A DNA stretch of 64,000 bases, taken from the NCBI GenBank assembly GCA_017464425.1, contig JAFUDX010000002.1, forward strand, positions 115,811 to 179,810, read 5' to 3'. A program made the position numbers and the translations under genes. The notes beneath the pieces are model-generated. The model worked only from the letters and a program-made list of their open reading frames with translations. It was not told the DNA's origin and did no database searches. Shown piece by piece: positions 7,176 to 15,034 of the stretch. Within the stretch, counting starts at the first letter, position 1. Every line of letters starts with the position of its first letter. The stretch is from Treponema sp. (GTDB lineage: Bacteria > Spirochaetota > Spirochaetia > Treponematales > Treponemataceae).

Positions 7176-8461
7176 AACGATTCGCCATTCAGGAAATGAA
7201 AAAATGGAAAGAAAAGCCGAACCGTAAGCCACTCGTGCTCATGGGGGCACGGCAGGTAGGAAAAACGTGGCTCATGCAGGAATTCGGCAGGCGATTCTAT
7301 GAAAATGTCGCTTACATTTCTTTCTATAACAATTCGGCGGTAAAAGCTGTTTTTGAATCTGACTATGACATTCATCGCATTCTTTCCGCTTTGAACATTG
7401 AGGCGGGCTTTGCAATTCAGCCTGAAACAACGCTCATTATTTTTGACGAAATTCAAAACGCGCCAAAAGCCTTTGAGTCGCTGAAATATTTTTGCGAGGA
7501 AGCAAGCGAATATCATGTAATGGCGGCTGGTTCTCTGCTTGGGGTCGCGCTTCATCAGGGTGTGTCGTATCCTGTGGGAAAGGTTGACCTTTTGCATCTC
7601 TATCCGCTGAATTTTCGTGAATATCTGTATGCAATGAACGAAAAGCCCCTTGCCGATGCCCTTCTTTCAAACGATTTTTCCCTCATTGACGGATTTGCAG
7701 AAAAATATATCTATCATCTTAAAAATTACTATTATGTGGGCGGGCTTCCAGAAGTCGTGCAGAATTTTGTCCTTCACACCGATTACAATGAAGTGCGCGA
7801 AATCCAAAAAACAATTCTTGCCCAATATCACGGTGATTTCGGAAAACATGCCTCTTCTTCGGAACTTCCGCGAATCAACATGGTGTGGGATTCGATTCCC
7901 ATGCAACTAGCAAAAGAGAACAAAAAATTCTTTTTCGGAAAAATCAAGCACGGTGCGCGGAGCGGGGATTTTGAGCTTGCAATCCAGTGGCTTTTGGACA
8001 GCGGGCTTGTGCATAAAGTGAGCCGCGTAAACGAACCGCATGTGCCGCTTTCCGCATACAAGGATTTTTCTGCGTATAAGCTGTTTGTCCTCGATGTGGG
8101 GCTTTTGTGCGCAATGAGAGAACTAAACGCAAAGACGATTCTGAACGGAACTGATTTGTTCGTGGAATTTAAGGGCGCGCTTACCGAGCAATATGTTCTG
8201 CAAGAGCTTGTAAGCGCAACGAGCTACACGCCGTACTATTACGGAACGGAAAAAGCGACCTTTGAGCAGGATTTTTTGATTCAGAAAGACAACGATATTG
8301 TTCCAATAGAAGTAAAAGCCGAAACGAATGTGCGTTCCCAGAGTCTCAAAGCGTTTTACGACAAATTTGCGCCAAAACACTCCGTGCGATTTTCCCTGCT
8401 CCCTTACAAGAATCAAGAATGGATGGAAAATATTCCGCTGTATGCCGTGTGCAGTTTGTAA
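7172..8461 (+). CDS. ATP-binding protein, AAA_14 plus DUF4143 domains
   Basis: 429 residues, a normal length for the family. The N-terminal AAA domain has Walker A GARQVGKT (25-32), Walker B LIIFDEIQNA (about 89-98) and a sensor AAGSLLGV. The C-terminal DUF4143 part has a PD-(D/E)xK-like arrangement (E...FEQDFLI...IVPIEVKAE), a restriction-nuclease-like fold. The family is abundant in gut bacteria and its role is unknown. A fragment of a relative lies at 1710-2160, also next to 33-bp repeats. The start follows a -10 box by 6 nt, so the mRNA is probably leaderless. Confidence 0.9.
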   Translation: MERFAIQEMKKWKEKPNRKPLVLMGARQVGKTWLMQEFGRRFYENVAYISFYNNSAVKAVFESDYDIHRILSALNIEAGFAIQPETTLIIFDEIQNAPKAFESLKYFCEEASEYHVMAAGSLLGVALHQGVSYPVGKVDLLHLYPLNFREYLYAMNEKPLADALLSNDFSLIDGFAEKYIYHLKNYYYVGGLPEVVQNFVLHTDYNEVREIQKTILAQYHGDFGKHASSSELPRINMVWDSIPMQLAKENKKFFFGKIKHGARSGDFELAIQWLLDSGLVHKVSRVNEPHVPLSAYKDFSAYKLFVLDVGLLCAMRELNAKTILNGTDLFVEFKGALTEQYVLQELVSATSYTPYYYGTEKATFEQDFLIQKDNDIVPIEVKAETNVRSQSLKAFYDKFAPKHSVRFSLLPYKNQEWMENIPLYAVCSL

Positions 8462-8500
8462 CCCCCTGTAATTTCCTCCAATCTATGCTACACTACTCAT

Positions 8501-9415
8501 ATGGAAATCAAAAAAGTCACGGTTATCGGTGTGGGCGCGGTGGGTGCGGTGCTTGCCTCAAAACTCACGAAGTATCTCGGAAAAGAAAATGTCGAATGTC
8601 TTGCTGACGGCGAGCGAAAACTGCGCTACGAGCGGGACGGAATCTTTTTGAACGGTGAAAAACAAGATTTCAATTTTGTGGAAAGCGCGAACGCACAAGA
8701 AAGCGACTTGATTCTTATCACGACAAAAAATCTGCACCTTGCAGAGGCGATTTCCATGATGAAAAACGCCTGCGGAACGCACACGCTCATTCTTTCTGTG
8801 CTCAACGGAATCCAAAGCGAGCGGGAAATTGCGAAATTCTACGGCGAGGAAAATCTTCTGTACGGATTTGTGATTAGCCTGAATTCAATCCATGTCGGAA
8901 GCAAAATCGAGTGTTCTGACTTTGGCACGGTCGTTTTTGGCGAAAAATCAAACGAAAAAACGGAGCGAGTCGCTGCCCTTTCTGCGCTTTTTGAAAAATC
9001 AGGAATCCGCTTTAAAAATCCTGATGACATTCACTTTGAAATGTGGAAAAAATTCCTCATAAACACGGTGTTCAACACGCTTTCGGCAATCACGCGCTCA
9101 CCCTACGGTGGATTCAAGTACGAAGTCATGCAAAATCTTGCGCGAAAAGTCGGAACGGAAGTGGTCGCAGTGGCGAATGCTGAGGGAATTGCGCTCACCG
9201 AAAAAATGACTGACGACGCAATCAATATGATGTGCCACCATGATCCGCACGGAAAAACGAGCATGCTCCAAGATATGGAAGCCGGTCGCAAAAGCGAAAA
9301 CGAATTTTTCTTGGGAACGATTGCCCGCCTTGCCAAAAAGCACAAAATCCCCGCCCCGTACTCAGAATTTTTGCGCGACCTTGTTGAAGGAAGCGAACTC
9401 GTGCGGAATGTGTAA
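8501..9415 (+). CDS. panE: 2-dehydropantoate 2-reductase
   Basis: 304 residues, the usual PanE/ApbA size. It reduces ketopantoate to pantoate with NADPH in coenzyme A synthesis. The dinucleotide-binding motif is GVGAVGA (residues 10-16). The C-terminal helical domain contains EMWKKFLINTVFNTLSAITRSPYGG, holding the family's catalytic Lys and Asn. No other pantothenate gene lies nearby. TACACT at 8489-8494 stands 6 nt before the ATG and there is no Shine-Dalgarno, again suggesting a leaderless message; the -35 is weak. The paralogous substrate cannot be excluded, as this family includes other 2-hydroxyacid reductases. Confidence 0.85.
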   Translation: MEIKKVTVIGVGAVGAVLASKLTKYLGKENVECLADGERKLRYERDGIFLNGEKQDFNFVESANAQESDLILITTKNLHLAEAISMMKNACGTHTLILSVLNGIQSEREIAKFYGEENLLYGFVISLNSIHVGSKIECSDFGTVVFGEKSNEKTERVAALSALFEKSGIRFKNPDDIHFEMWKKFLINTVFNTLSAITRSPYGGFKYEVMQNLARKVGTEVVAVANAEGIALTEKMTDDAINMMCHHDPHGKTSMLQDMEAGRKSENEFFLGTIARLAKKHKIPAPYSEFLRDLVEGSELVRNV

Positions 9416-9601
9416 AAAGTCGCACAAAGCATACCGCACATTGGAAAAAAATTAGAGATATTAGAAATTTCTCCCTAAAAAAATCGAATTTTCTTATAAA
9501 TTTTTCATGAAAAGTTTAAAATACTCTTGACATGCGGGGGAGGGGCATTAACATGCCTTATCCTTATTTTTAAAGGAAATTCAATCAAAATGGAGAAAGA
9601 T

Positions 9602-10879
9602 ATGAAAAAGTTGTTTGCCGCTGTCATTGCGAGTGTGGCATTTATGTTTGGACTTGCTTCGTGTCAAAATGAAGAAGTTAGCCTTGCAGAATTAGCGTAT
9701 AATTCTAAGTCTGAGCAAGCAACAGTATACACAGTAACATTTAATGCAAACGGTGGAAGTCTTACAAAAAAAAGACAAAATGTAGAAGAAAATGTGGCGA
9801 CAGCCCTTACAAGTGTCAGTGCCCTTGGTGCTACATACTCTGACCACACTTTTCTTTACTGGAATACAGAAAGTGATGGAAGTGGTGACTCTTATGCTGA
9901 CGGGGAAACTATTTCGCTTACTCAAAACTTGACACTTTACGCACAGTGGTTCTCGAACAGTAATATTTATTCTTTCCACAGTTCTGTAACCAACTTAGCC
10001 AGTGGCACTGACGGGCAAATGGGAACAAGCGCAAGCTACTGCTACTTTGGCGACTGGCCACAAACTATAAAAGCAAACAATGTTAGCATATATGAAAAAG
10101 CAACTGTTATAATGGGTGGCTTTACTTATTATTTGGGAGATGACGGCAACTATTACGCAAAGTGCACTGAAAATGCCTATAATTCAGGCTATACTTACAG
10201 TGACGGCACAGAAGTTGCGCAACGCTCCGCTTCTAGCGAAAAATATTTTAAGGTAGAGCCTATTAAGTGGTGTGTGCTTACAAACGACTATGACGGAAAA
10301 AAACTTCTTTTAGCAGAAAATATTTTAACTGCCAATGTGCCATATTACGGCTCACTTTCAGACAGGTCTTTGAACGACGGCACAACAATTTATCCAAACA
10401 ACTACAAGTATTCAAATATCCGAGCCTTTTTGAACGGAACTGCCAACCAGAAGGGCTTTTTGCAGTCTGCCTTTACAAGTAGCGCCCAGAGCCTTATTGC
10501 AACGACAAGTGTAGACAATAGTGCCGCAAGCACGACGGACTCCGGAAGCAATCTGACACAGGCAACCTCTTATGCTTGCGAAGACACAAGCGATAAGATT
10601 TTCTTACTGAGCGAAAAAGAAGCAACAACAGCAAGTTACGGCTTTGATTCTTACAGTTCGTCTGGAATAGGAAATACCCGCATAAGAGTAACAACCGATT
10701 ACGCAAAAGCGAATAATGCTTATACAAGTAGCGGTTACGGCGGTTATTGGTGGCTGCGCTCTCCTTACTATGGGGCTCGTTACAACGCGCGTTATGTTTT
10801 ATCTAGCGGCAATACTTCCTACGGCCTCGATGTGCGCCGTACGTATGTGGGTGTTGTTCCGGCTTTGTGCCTGGAGTAA
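9602..10879 (+). CDS. Lipoprotein with InlB B-repeat-like and DUF6273 domains
   Basis: 425 residues from ATG 9602, chosen because GGAG lies 6 nt upstream; an earlier in-frame ATG at 9590 is possible. Signal peptide with lipobox LASC. Residues about 45-115 match a Listeria-Bacteroides (Flg_new) repeat: VTFNANGGSL...LYWNTESDGSG...LYAQW. The rest resembles DUF6273: YFGDWPQT, IKWCVL, KKLLLAENIL, YSNIRAFLNG, YWWLRSP and a final VVPALCLE. Such proteins are surface proteins of gut bacteria with unknown ligand. It stands alone, with no partner gene. Confidence 0.8.
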   Translation: MKKLFAAVIASVAFMFGLASCQNEEVSLAELAYNSKSEQATVYTVTFNANGGSLTKKRQNVEENVATALTSVSALGATYSDHTFLYWNTESDGSGDSYADGETISLTQNLTLYAQWFSNSNIYSFHSSVTNLASGTDGQMGTSASYCYFGDWPQTIKANNVSIYEKATVIMGGFTYYLGDDGNYYAKCTENAYNSGYTYSDGTEVAQRSASSEKYFKVEPIKWCVLTNDYDGKKLLLAENILTANVPYYGSLSDRSLNDGTTIYPNNYKYSNIRAFLNGTANQKGFLQSAFTSSAQSLIATTSVDNSAASTTDSGSNLTQATSYACEDTSDKIFLLSEKEATTASYGFDSYSSSGIGNTRIRVTTDYAKANNAYTSSGYGGYWWLRSPYYGARYNARYVLSSGNTSYGLDVRRTYVGVVPALCLE

Positions 10880-10905
10880 GGCACGTTCGCCTTGCGAAAG
10901 CGGGC

Positions 10906-10976
10906 TTGACCCGAAAATCCCCTGCGTGAGATTGCCCGGTCAAGCCGGGCAATGACAGGGTGACGAGTGCGGCAAT
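10906..10976. repeat. Intergenic hairpin repeat
   Basis: A perfect inverted repeat attgcccgg-tcaag-ccgggcaat (about 10931-10953) sits in text of the type 'cttgacccg...ccgggcaatgacagg' with a further ggcaatgacagg copy. The same type, with different arms, occurs at 55258-55290. Probably a REP-like element. Confidence 0.6.
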
Positions 10977-10983
10977 GACAGGT

Positions 10984-11121
10984 ATGGCAAAAGCAAAAGA
11001 AGAAATGATTATTAATCTCATCAAATCAAACGCTGGTAGTATTGAGCAGATTGCAGCATGGTCAAAACTTCCTGTAACCGAAGTTAAAAAGATTTCTCAG
11101 AAAGCTCCAATTTTGAATTAG
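10984..11121 (+). pseudogene. C-terminal scrap of an Rpn/PD-(D/E)XK transposase-family protein
   Basis: A 45-codon frame reads MAKAKEEMIINLIKSNAGSI then EQIAAWSKLPVTEVKKISQ. This resembles the C-terminal tail of Rpn-family putative transposases, where a short helix pair follows the nuclease domain. No Shine-Dalgarno and no nuclease domain are present. A remnant is more likely than a gene. The rest of 10880-11293 holds the hairpin repeat before it and the tetR promoter after it. Confidence 0.5.
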
Positions 11122-11236
11122 GCGGAAGAATTTTCCTTAATCACAGTTTTCACCTATTTATAGGCAAAATTTTTCAACTTTCGGCAACGCGTTTTGAATT
11201 TTTTGGCGAATTTTTGTAAATTCTTTCAAATTTTCA

Positions 11237-11288
11237 TTGACTTGTTACCGAATGTTCGGTATATTTATGTTACCGTCTGTTCGGTAAC
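11237..11288 (+). promoter_or_regulatory. Promoter and two palindromic operators of the TetR gene
   Basis: TTGACT (11237-11242), 17 bp, TATATT (11260-11265). Operator 1, taccga-atgt-tcggta (11246-11261), fills the spacer and touches the -10. Operator 2, gttaccg-tctgtt-cggtaac (11269-11288), covers the start site. The shared half-site is TTACCG/CGGTAA. This fits autorepression by the adjacent regulator. Confidence 0.85.
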
Positions 11289-11293
11289 TAATT

Positions 11294-12547
11294 ATGGCAC
11301 GCGATACCACCAAGTCAACAAAAGAACTGATTCTCGATGCGGCATTCTCGTTTTACGAAGAGCCTGTTTTTAAGGACTTTTCTATGCGAGAGCTTGCGGC
11401 GAAGGTCGGCGTGTCAAAGCCAGCGATTTACCGCCATTTTGACGGCAAAGAGGCGGTCATTGCGGCAATGGAAAACCGCGTGTTCGACACAATGGCGGAT
11501 TATCTTGCAAAAATGGGCGGAGATGTGCAGGCTTCAAAACTCCCGCTTGCAAGCCTTATTGATTTTTTTATCGAAAATCCCTGCTACATCAATTATTTTT
11601 GGTATCAGTTTTCTTCTGAAAAAAACTACGAAAAGCATATTTTTGAGTCGCTTTTTGCGCGGAATGTCGTGCTGGCGCATGGCTACGAGACTCTTGCGAA
11701 TTACGAAAAAATTGTTTCTGAACATCCGACGTTTTTGGTAAAGCAAAGTTATGTGGGCACTTCGATTTTCTTTTTTGTGAAGGCGGTTGAAATTTTGCGC
11801 AAACAAGGGAAAGTCACCAGTGAGCCAAAAAATCACGCAAAAAATCTCGTGGAATTCTTGGCATCGGGATTGCGTGCTTCAACGGAAGAAGGTGATTTTT
11901 TGCATCCTGCCGCCATTTCTGATTCCCGAAAACAAGAATTGAAAAAACTCTGCTCAATCGGCGAGGGCGTTCTTCCGCCTGAAAACCGCATTTTTGTCGC
12001 GCTCGCGAATGTTATCCGCAAATTCAAGCCTGCGGGCGTAACGGTCGAGCGCATTGCTGACGAACTGAATATGGCAAAATCGAGCCTGTACGAGTATTTT
12101 GAGAACAAAAATCAAATGGTCAAGCAGCTCGTGAACAACGAAATCGCGCTTCTTCAAACGATTGTGAACGAAAACAGCGTTGAGGCGGCGAATTTCACGG
12201 AATATATGTTCATTTTGATTTGGACGGAATTCGAGTATTTTTCAAAACGCCCTTCGCTTATCCCGATTTGCGGCTGGCTTTTGATGCTAAACGATTCTTC
12301 CTTCAATGAACAGAAACAACGCTCGGAGCAGTGCGACACGATTGAAAATCCGTGGGAAAAGCGGATTCCAGACAGGGTTGTGCGCCCCGATTTGGGATTT
12401 GCGTATTCGGCGCGGGTTTTGGTTCACTGGCTCGGAGTTCTGCCAATCGCGCTCTTCATTCAGATGACCGACAAGGGCTGGAACGAAGAAAAGCAGCGGC
12501 AAGGAATAGAAATTTTAACCGACTTCATCATGAACGGGGTGAAGTAA
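11294..12547 (+). CDS. TetR-family regulator with two tandem TetR units
   Basis: 417 residues, twice the normal TetR length. Unit 1 has its HTH at about residues 9-55 (FSMRELAAKVGVSKPAIYRHFDGKEAVI). Unit 2 starts near residue 230 with its own HTH (VTVERIADELNMAKSSLYEYFENKNQMV), followed by a second ligand-type helical domain. Two operators in front suggest that one polypeptide may bring both DNA-binding heads. It starts the efflux operon 19 bp before tolC and most likely represses it until a pump substrate binds. There is no clear Shine-Dalgarno. Confidence 0.88.
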   Translation: MARDTTKSTKELILDAAFSFYEEPVFKDFSMRELAAKVGVSKPAIYRHFDGKEAVIAAMENRVFDTMADYLAKMGGDVQASKLPLASLIDFFIENPCYINYFWYQFSSEKNYEKHIFESLFARNVVLAHGYETLANYEKIVSEHPTFLVKQSYVGTSIFFFVKAVEILRKQGKVTSEPKNHAKNLVEFLASGLRASTEEGDFLHPAAISDSRKQELKKLCSIGEGVLPPENRIFVALANVIRKFKPAGVTVERIADELNMAKSSLYEYFENKNQMVKQLVNNEIALLQTIVNENSVEAANFTEYMFILIWTEFEYFSKRPSLIPICGWLLMLNDSSFNEQKQRSEQCDTIENPWEKRIPDRVVRPDLGFAYSARVLVHWLGVLPIALFIQMTDKGWNEEKQRQGIEILTDFIMNGVK

Positions 12548-12566
12548 AATCTACAGGAGGAAATAC

Positions 12567-13985
12567 ATGAAAAAAATCGCAACTTTGATTTTGATTGGCT
12601 GTGCGGCGGTAAGTTTTACATTCGCGCAGGCGGATTCGTCAAAATCAGCCGAAACTGCCGAAAAAGATGCCGTAAAGCTGAATCTTGATGAGGCGGTAAA
12701 ATATGCGCTTGAAAACAGCCGAACGCTCAAAAGCAACGACATTGATTTGGAAATCAAGGCACGCGCGTCAAAATATTCATGGAACGTGTTTTTGCCAACG
12801 GTTCAGGCAACGGGCACGATGAGCCGAGCAACGGAATATTCTCCGAGTTCTGCGGCAACATCTCAAATGATGAATAAACTTTCAGGGGGTATGATTCCTG
12901 TAAAAACTGACTATGAGACGGAAGAAGAACGCTGGTCAACGATTGGTTCGGTTTCTGCAAGCTGGAATTTTACGCCGGCATACATCGCTCAGATAAAAAC
13001 GGCAAAGGCTATGTATGAGGCTCAGAAAATCACTTGGGAGCAGAGCCAAAAAGAAACAATTACGAACATCAAAAAAGCGTATTACGGGCTTTTGTTGCAG
13101 CAGGAAAATTTAAAGATTCAGAGAACGACTTTGGAGAACGCGCGGCAGCGAATGATTCAGGCTCAGACGAATTTCCGAAACGGTTCGATTCCTGAGCTCA
13201 GCTATTTGCAGACGCAGGTGAGCTATGAGAACACAAAGCCCGATGTCGACAGTGCGGAGCAGACCATTGCACAGCAAATCGACTTGTTTGCGTTTTTGAT
13301 TGGCATGCCGGTCGGAACAAAAATCGAATTCACCAGTTCCATTGACCCCACTTATGTTGATGTGGAGACGGACGACCTTCTTGCGAAATATTCGGAGAAT
13401 GACTTGCAGATTAAGGGGCTCGAAAAGAATATGCTCGCTGCAAAACTCGGAATGACGGCATTGGATATGACGACTTGGTTTCCCACGCTTGCGTTGAGCT
13501 ATTCGTATCAGCCGGTGTATGTCGGTTCGGAAGGCGCATGGCATTTCTACAAGGATTTGGGAAAAGATGAGGCATGGTATGATTCGGGGTCGTTCAGCGC
13601 GACTTTGGTCTGGAATCTTACGAATATGCTTCCCTGGTCGAGCAACCGGCAGAAACTGAAGGACACCAAGCAGCAAGTCGCACAGCTTGAGCTTACGATA
13701 GAGACCCTCAAGGAAAATCAGAAAGTGCAGGTGCGGAAGGCGGTGGACACGCTCAAGCAGGCAAAGGAGCAGATTGACGCGATGAGCAGGAATGTGACGG
13801 TCGCGCAGCGGGCTTACGACATGACCGTCCGCCAGTATCGGAACGGAACGGTGGAATTGCTTGATTTGCGTGACGCAGAAAGCTCGCTCAACAAGACGCA
13901 GCTCGGTCTGTTGAACCAGAAATTCCAGTACATCAGTGCATTGATGGACTTGGAAAACACCCTGAATGTGGATTTAAGTAAATAG
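12567..13985 (+). CDS. TolC-family outer membrane efflux protein
   Basis: 472 residues with a signal peptide ending TFAQA, then two outer-membrane-efflux repeats with long coiled-coil helices (LNLDEAVKYALENSRTLKSNDIDLE; AVDTLKQAKEQIDAMSRNVTVAQRAYDMTVRQYRNGTVELLDLRDAESSLN). It forms the outer-membrane channel of the tripartite pump encoded by the next genes. AGGAGG lies 8 nt before the ATG. Confidence 0.92.
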   Translation: MKKIATLILIGCAAVSFTFAQADSSKSAETAEKDAVKLNLDEAVKYALENSRTLKSNDIDLEIKARASKYSWNVFLPTVQATGTMSRATEYSPSSAATSQMMNKLSGGMIPVKTDYETEEERWSTIGSVSASWNFTPAYIAQIKTAKAMYEAQKITWEQSQKETITNIKKAYYGLLLQQENLKIQRTTLENARQRMIQAQTNFRNGSIPELSYLQTQVSYENTKPDVDSAEQTIAQQIDLFAFLIGMPVGTKIEFTSSIDPTYVDVETDDLLAKYSENDLQIKGLEKNMLAAKLGMTALDMTTWFPTLALSYSYQPVYVGSEGAWHFYKDLGKDEAWYDSGSFSATLVWNLTNMLPWSSNRQKLKDTKQQVAQLELTIETLKENQKVQVRKAVDTLKQAKEQIDAMSRNVTVAQRAYDMTVRQYRNGTVELLDLRDAESSLNKTQLGLLNQKFQYISALMDLENTLNVDLSK

Positions 13986-13987
13986 AC

Positions 13988-14078
13988 TGTCATGCTGAAT
14001 TCAAGGGCAATCGTTATCGCCCTTGCTTAATTTCAGCATCTCTGCAATAAGAGATTCTGAGACAAGCTCAGAATGACA
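13988..14078. repeat. Composite hairpin repeat within the efflux operon
   Basis: 91 bp bounded by TGTCAT and ATGACA. It contains caagggc...gcccttg and attctgag-acaag-ctcagaat stems plus an outer atgctgaa/ttcagcat pairing. It sits between tolC and the adaptor gene, where hairpins could set mRNA decay or expression ratios. Confidence 0.75.
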
Positions 14079-14104
14079 TAAACAGCAAACAATTGGAGGA
14101 ATAT

Positions 14105-15025
14105 ATGAAACGAACTGCAAAATCAGTAATTACAATCACTTCGGCGATTGCAGCTCTCACTTTTATGAGCTGCGGTCCCAAAAAGGCTAGTGAGGCAGAG
14201 AACAAAGAAGTTGAAACGCTCTATGCGGTTTCTACATACAAAACGGTCGAAGGAAATCTTGACGACTACCTTGAATTTGGCGGCGATGTGGCGTCGGTGA
14301 ACGAAGTTATGGTTATGCCAGACCAAGCAGGAAAAATCACGAACATTCTCGTAAAAGTGGGTGACATGGTAAAGCAGGGGCAGACGATTGCGTATGTAAA
14401 CCCGCTTCGTGCAGGCGTTGTCTACAATGATAGCCCTGTCCGCGCTCCGATTTCGGGCAGAATCACCTCGCTTCCTGTAACGGTCGGTTCAACGGTTTCT
14501 CAGGCGGCTTCGGTGGCAAAAGTTGCCCGCACAGACGAACTTGAAATCAGAATTTCAATCGCAGAACGATTTATCAGCCGAATCTCAAACGGTCAGAACG
14601 CAACGGTCACATTCGATGCGTATCCGAGCGTGGAATTCGGTGCGAAGATTTTTGAAGTGAGCCCTGTTTTGGACACGGCGACGCGCACAATGAATGTAAA
14701 ACTTCATTTGAATCCGCCAGACGCGCGTGTAAAAGTCGGTATGTACGGCAGAGTCCGCCTCGTTACCGAAAGTGTCAAAAACGCGATTGTCCTTCCTTCT
14801 TCTGCATTGATTACTCGTGACGGCAAAAATTATGTATTCGTGATTACAAGCCCCAAATCAGGCAAAAATGCGGCGGTCGTTGGCCTAAAGCCAGTCACAA
14901 AAGGCATTTCAGTTGATAACAAAGTTGAAATCACCAAAGGTCTTGAAGCAGGCGAAGAAGTTGTCATCAAAGGTCAAACCCTGCTCAATGACGGCGCAAA
15001 AGTGAATATTGTTTCGTCAAACTAG
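14105..15025 (+). CDS. RND efflux periplasmic adaptor (membrane fusion lipoprotein)
   Basis: 306 residues from ATG 14105 with GGAGGA just upstream. The lipobox FMSC at residues 20-23 anchors it to a membrane. A biotinyl-lipoyl-like domain (VMPDQAGKITNILVKVGDMVKQGQTIAYV...APISGRITSLPVTVGSTVS), a beta-barrel domain and a membrane-proximal domain (LEAGEEVVIKGQTLLNDG) follow. It links the RND pump to TolC. The long alpha-hairpin is very short, so contact with TolC may differ from AcrA. Confidence 0.92.
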   Translation: MKRTAKSVITITSAIAALTFMSCGPKKASEAENKEVETLYAVSTYKTVEGNLDDYLEFGGDVASVNEVMVMPDQAGKITNILVKVGDMVKQGQTIAYVNPLRAGVVYNDSPVRAPISGRITSLPVTVGSTVSQAASVAKVARTDELEIRISIAERFISRISNGQNATVTFDAYPSVEFGAKIFEVSPVLDTATRTMNVKLHLNPPDARVKVGMYGRVRLVTESVKNAIVLPSSALITRDGKNYVFVITSPKSGKNAAVVGLKPVTKGISVDNKVEITKGLEAGEEVVIKGQTLLNDGAKVNIVSSN

Positions 15026-15034
15026 GAGAAGTTC

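Noticed and set aside
7166..7597. Minus-strand frame opposite the DUF4143 ATPase
   Set aside because: Shadow of a strongly supported gene; no ribosome site or motif.
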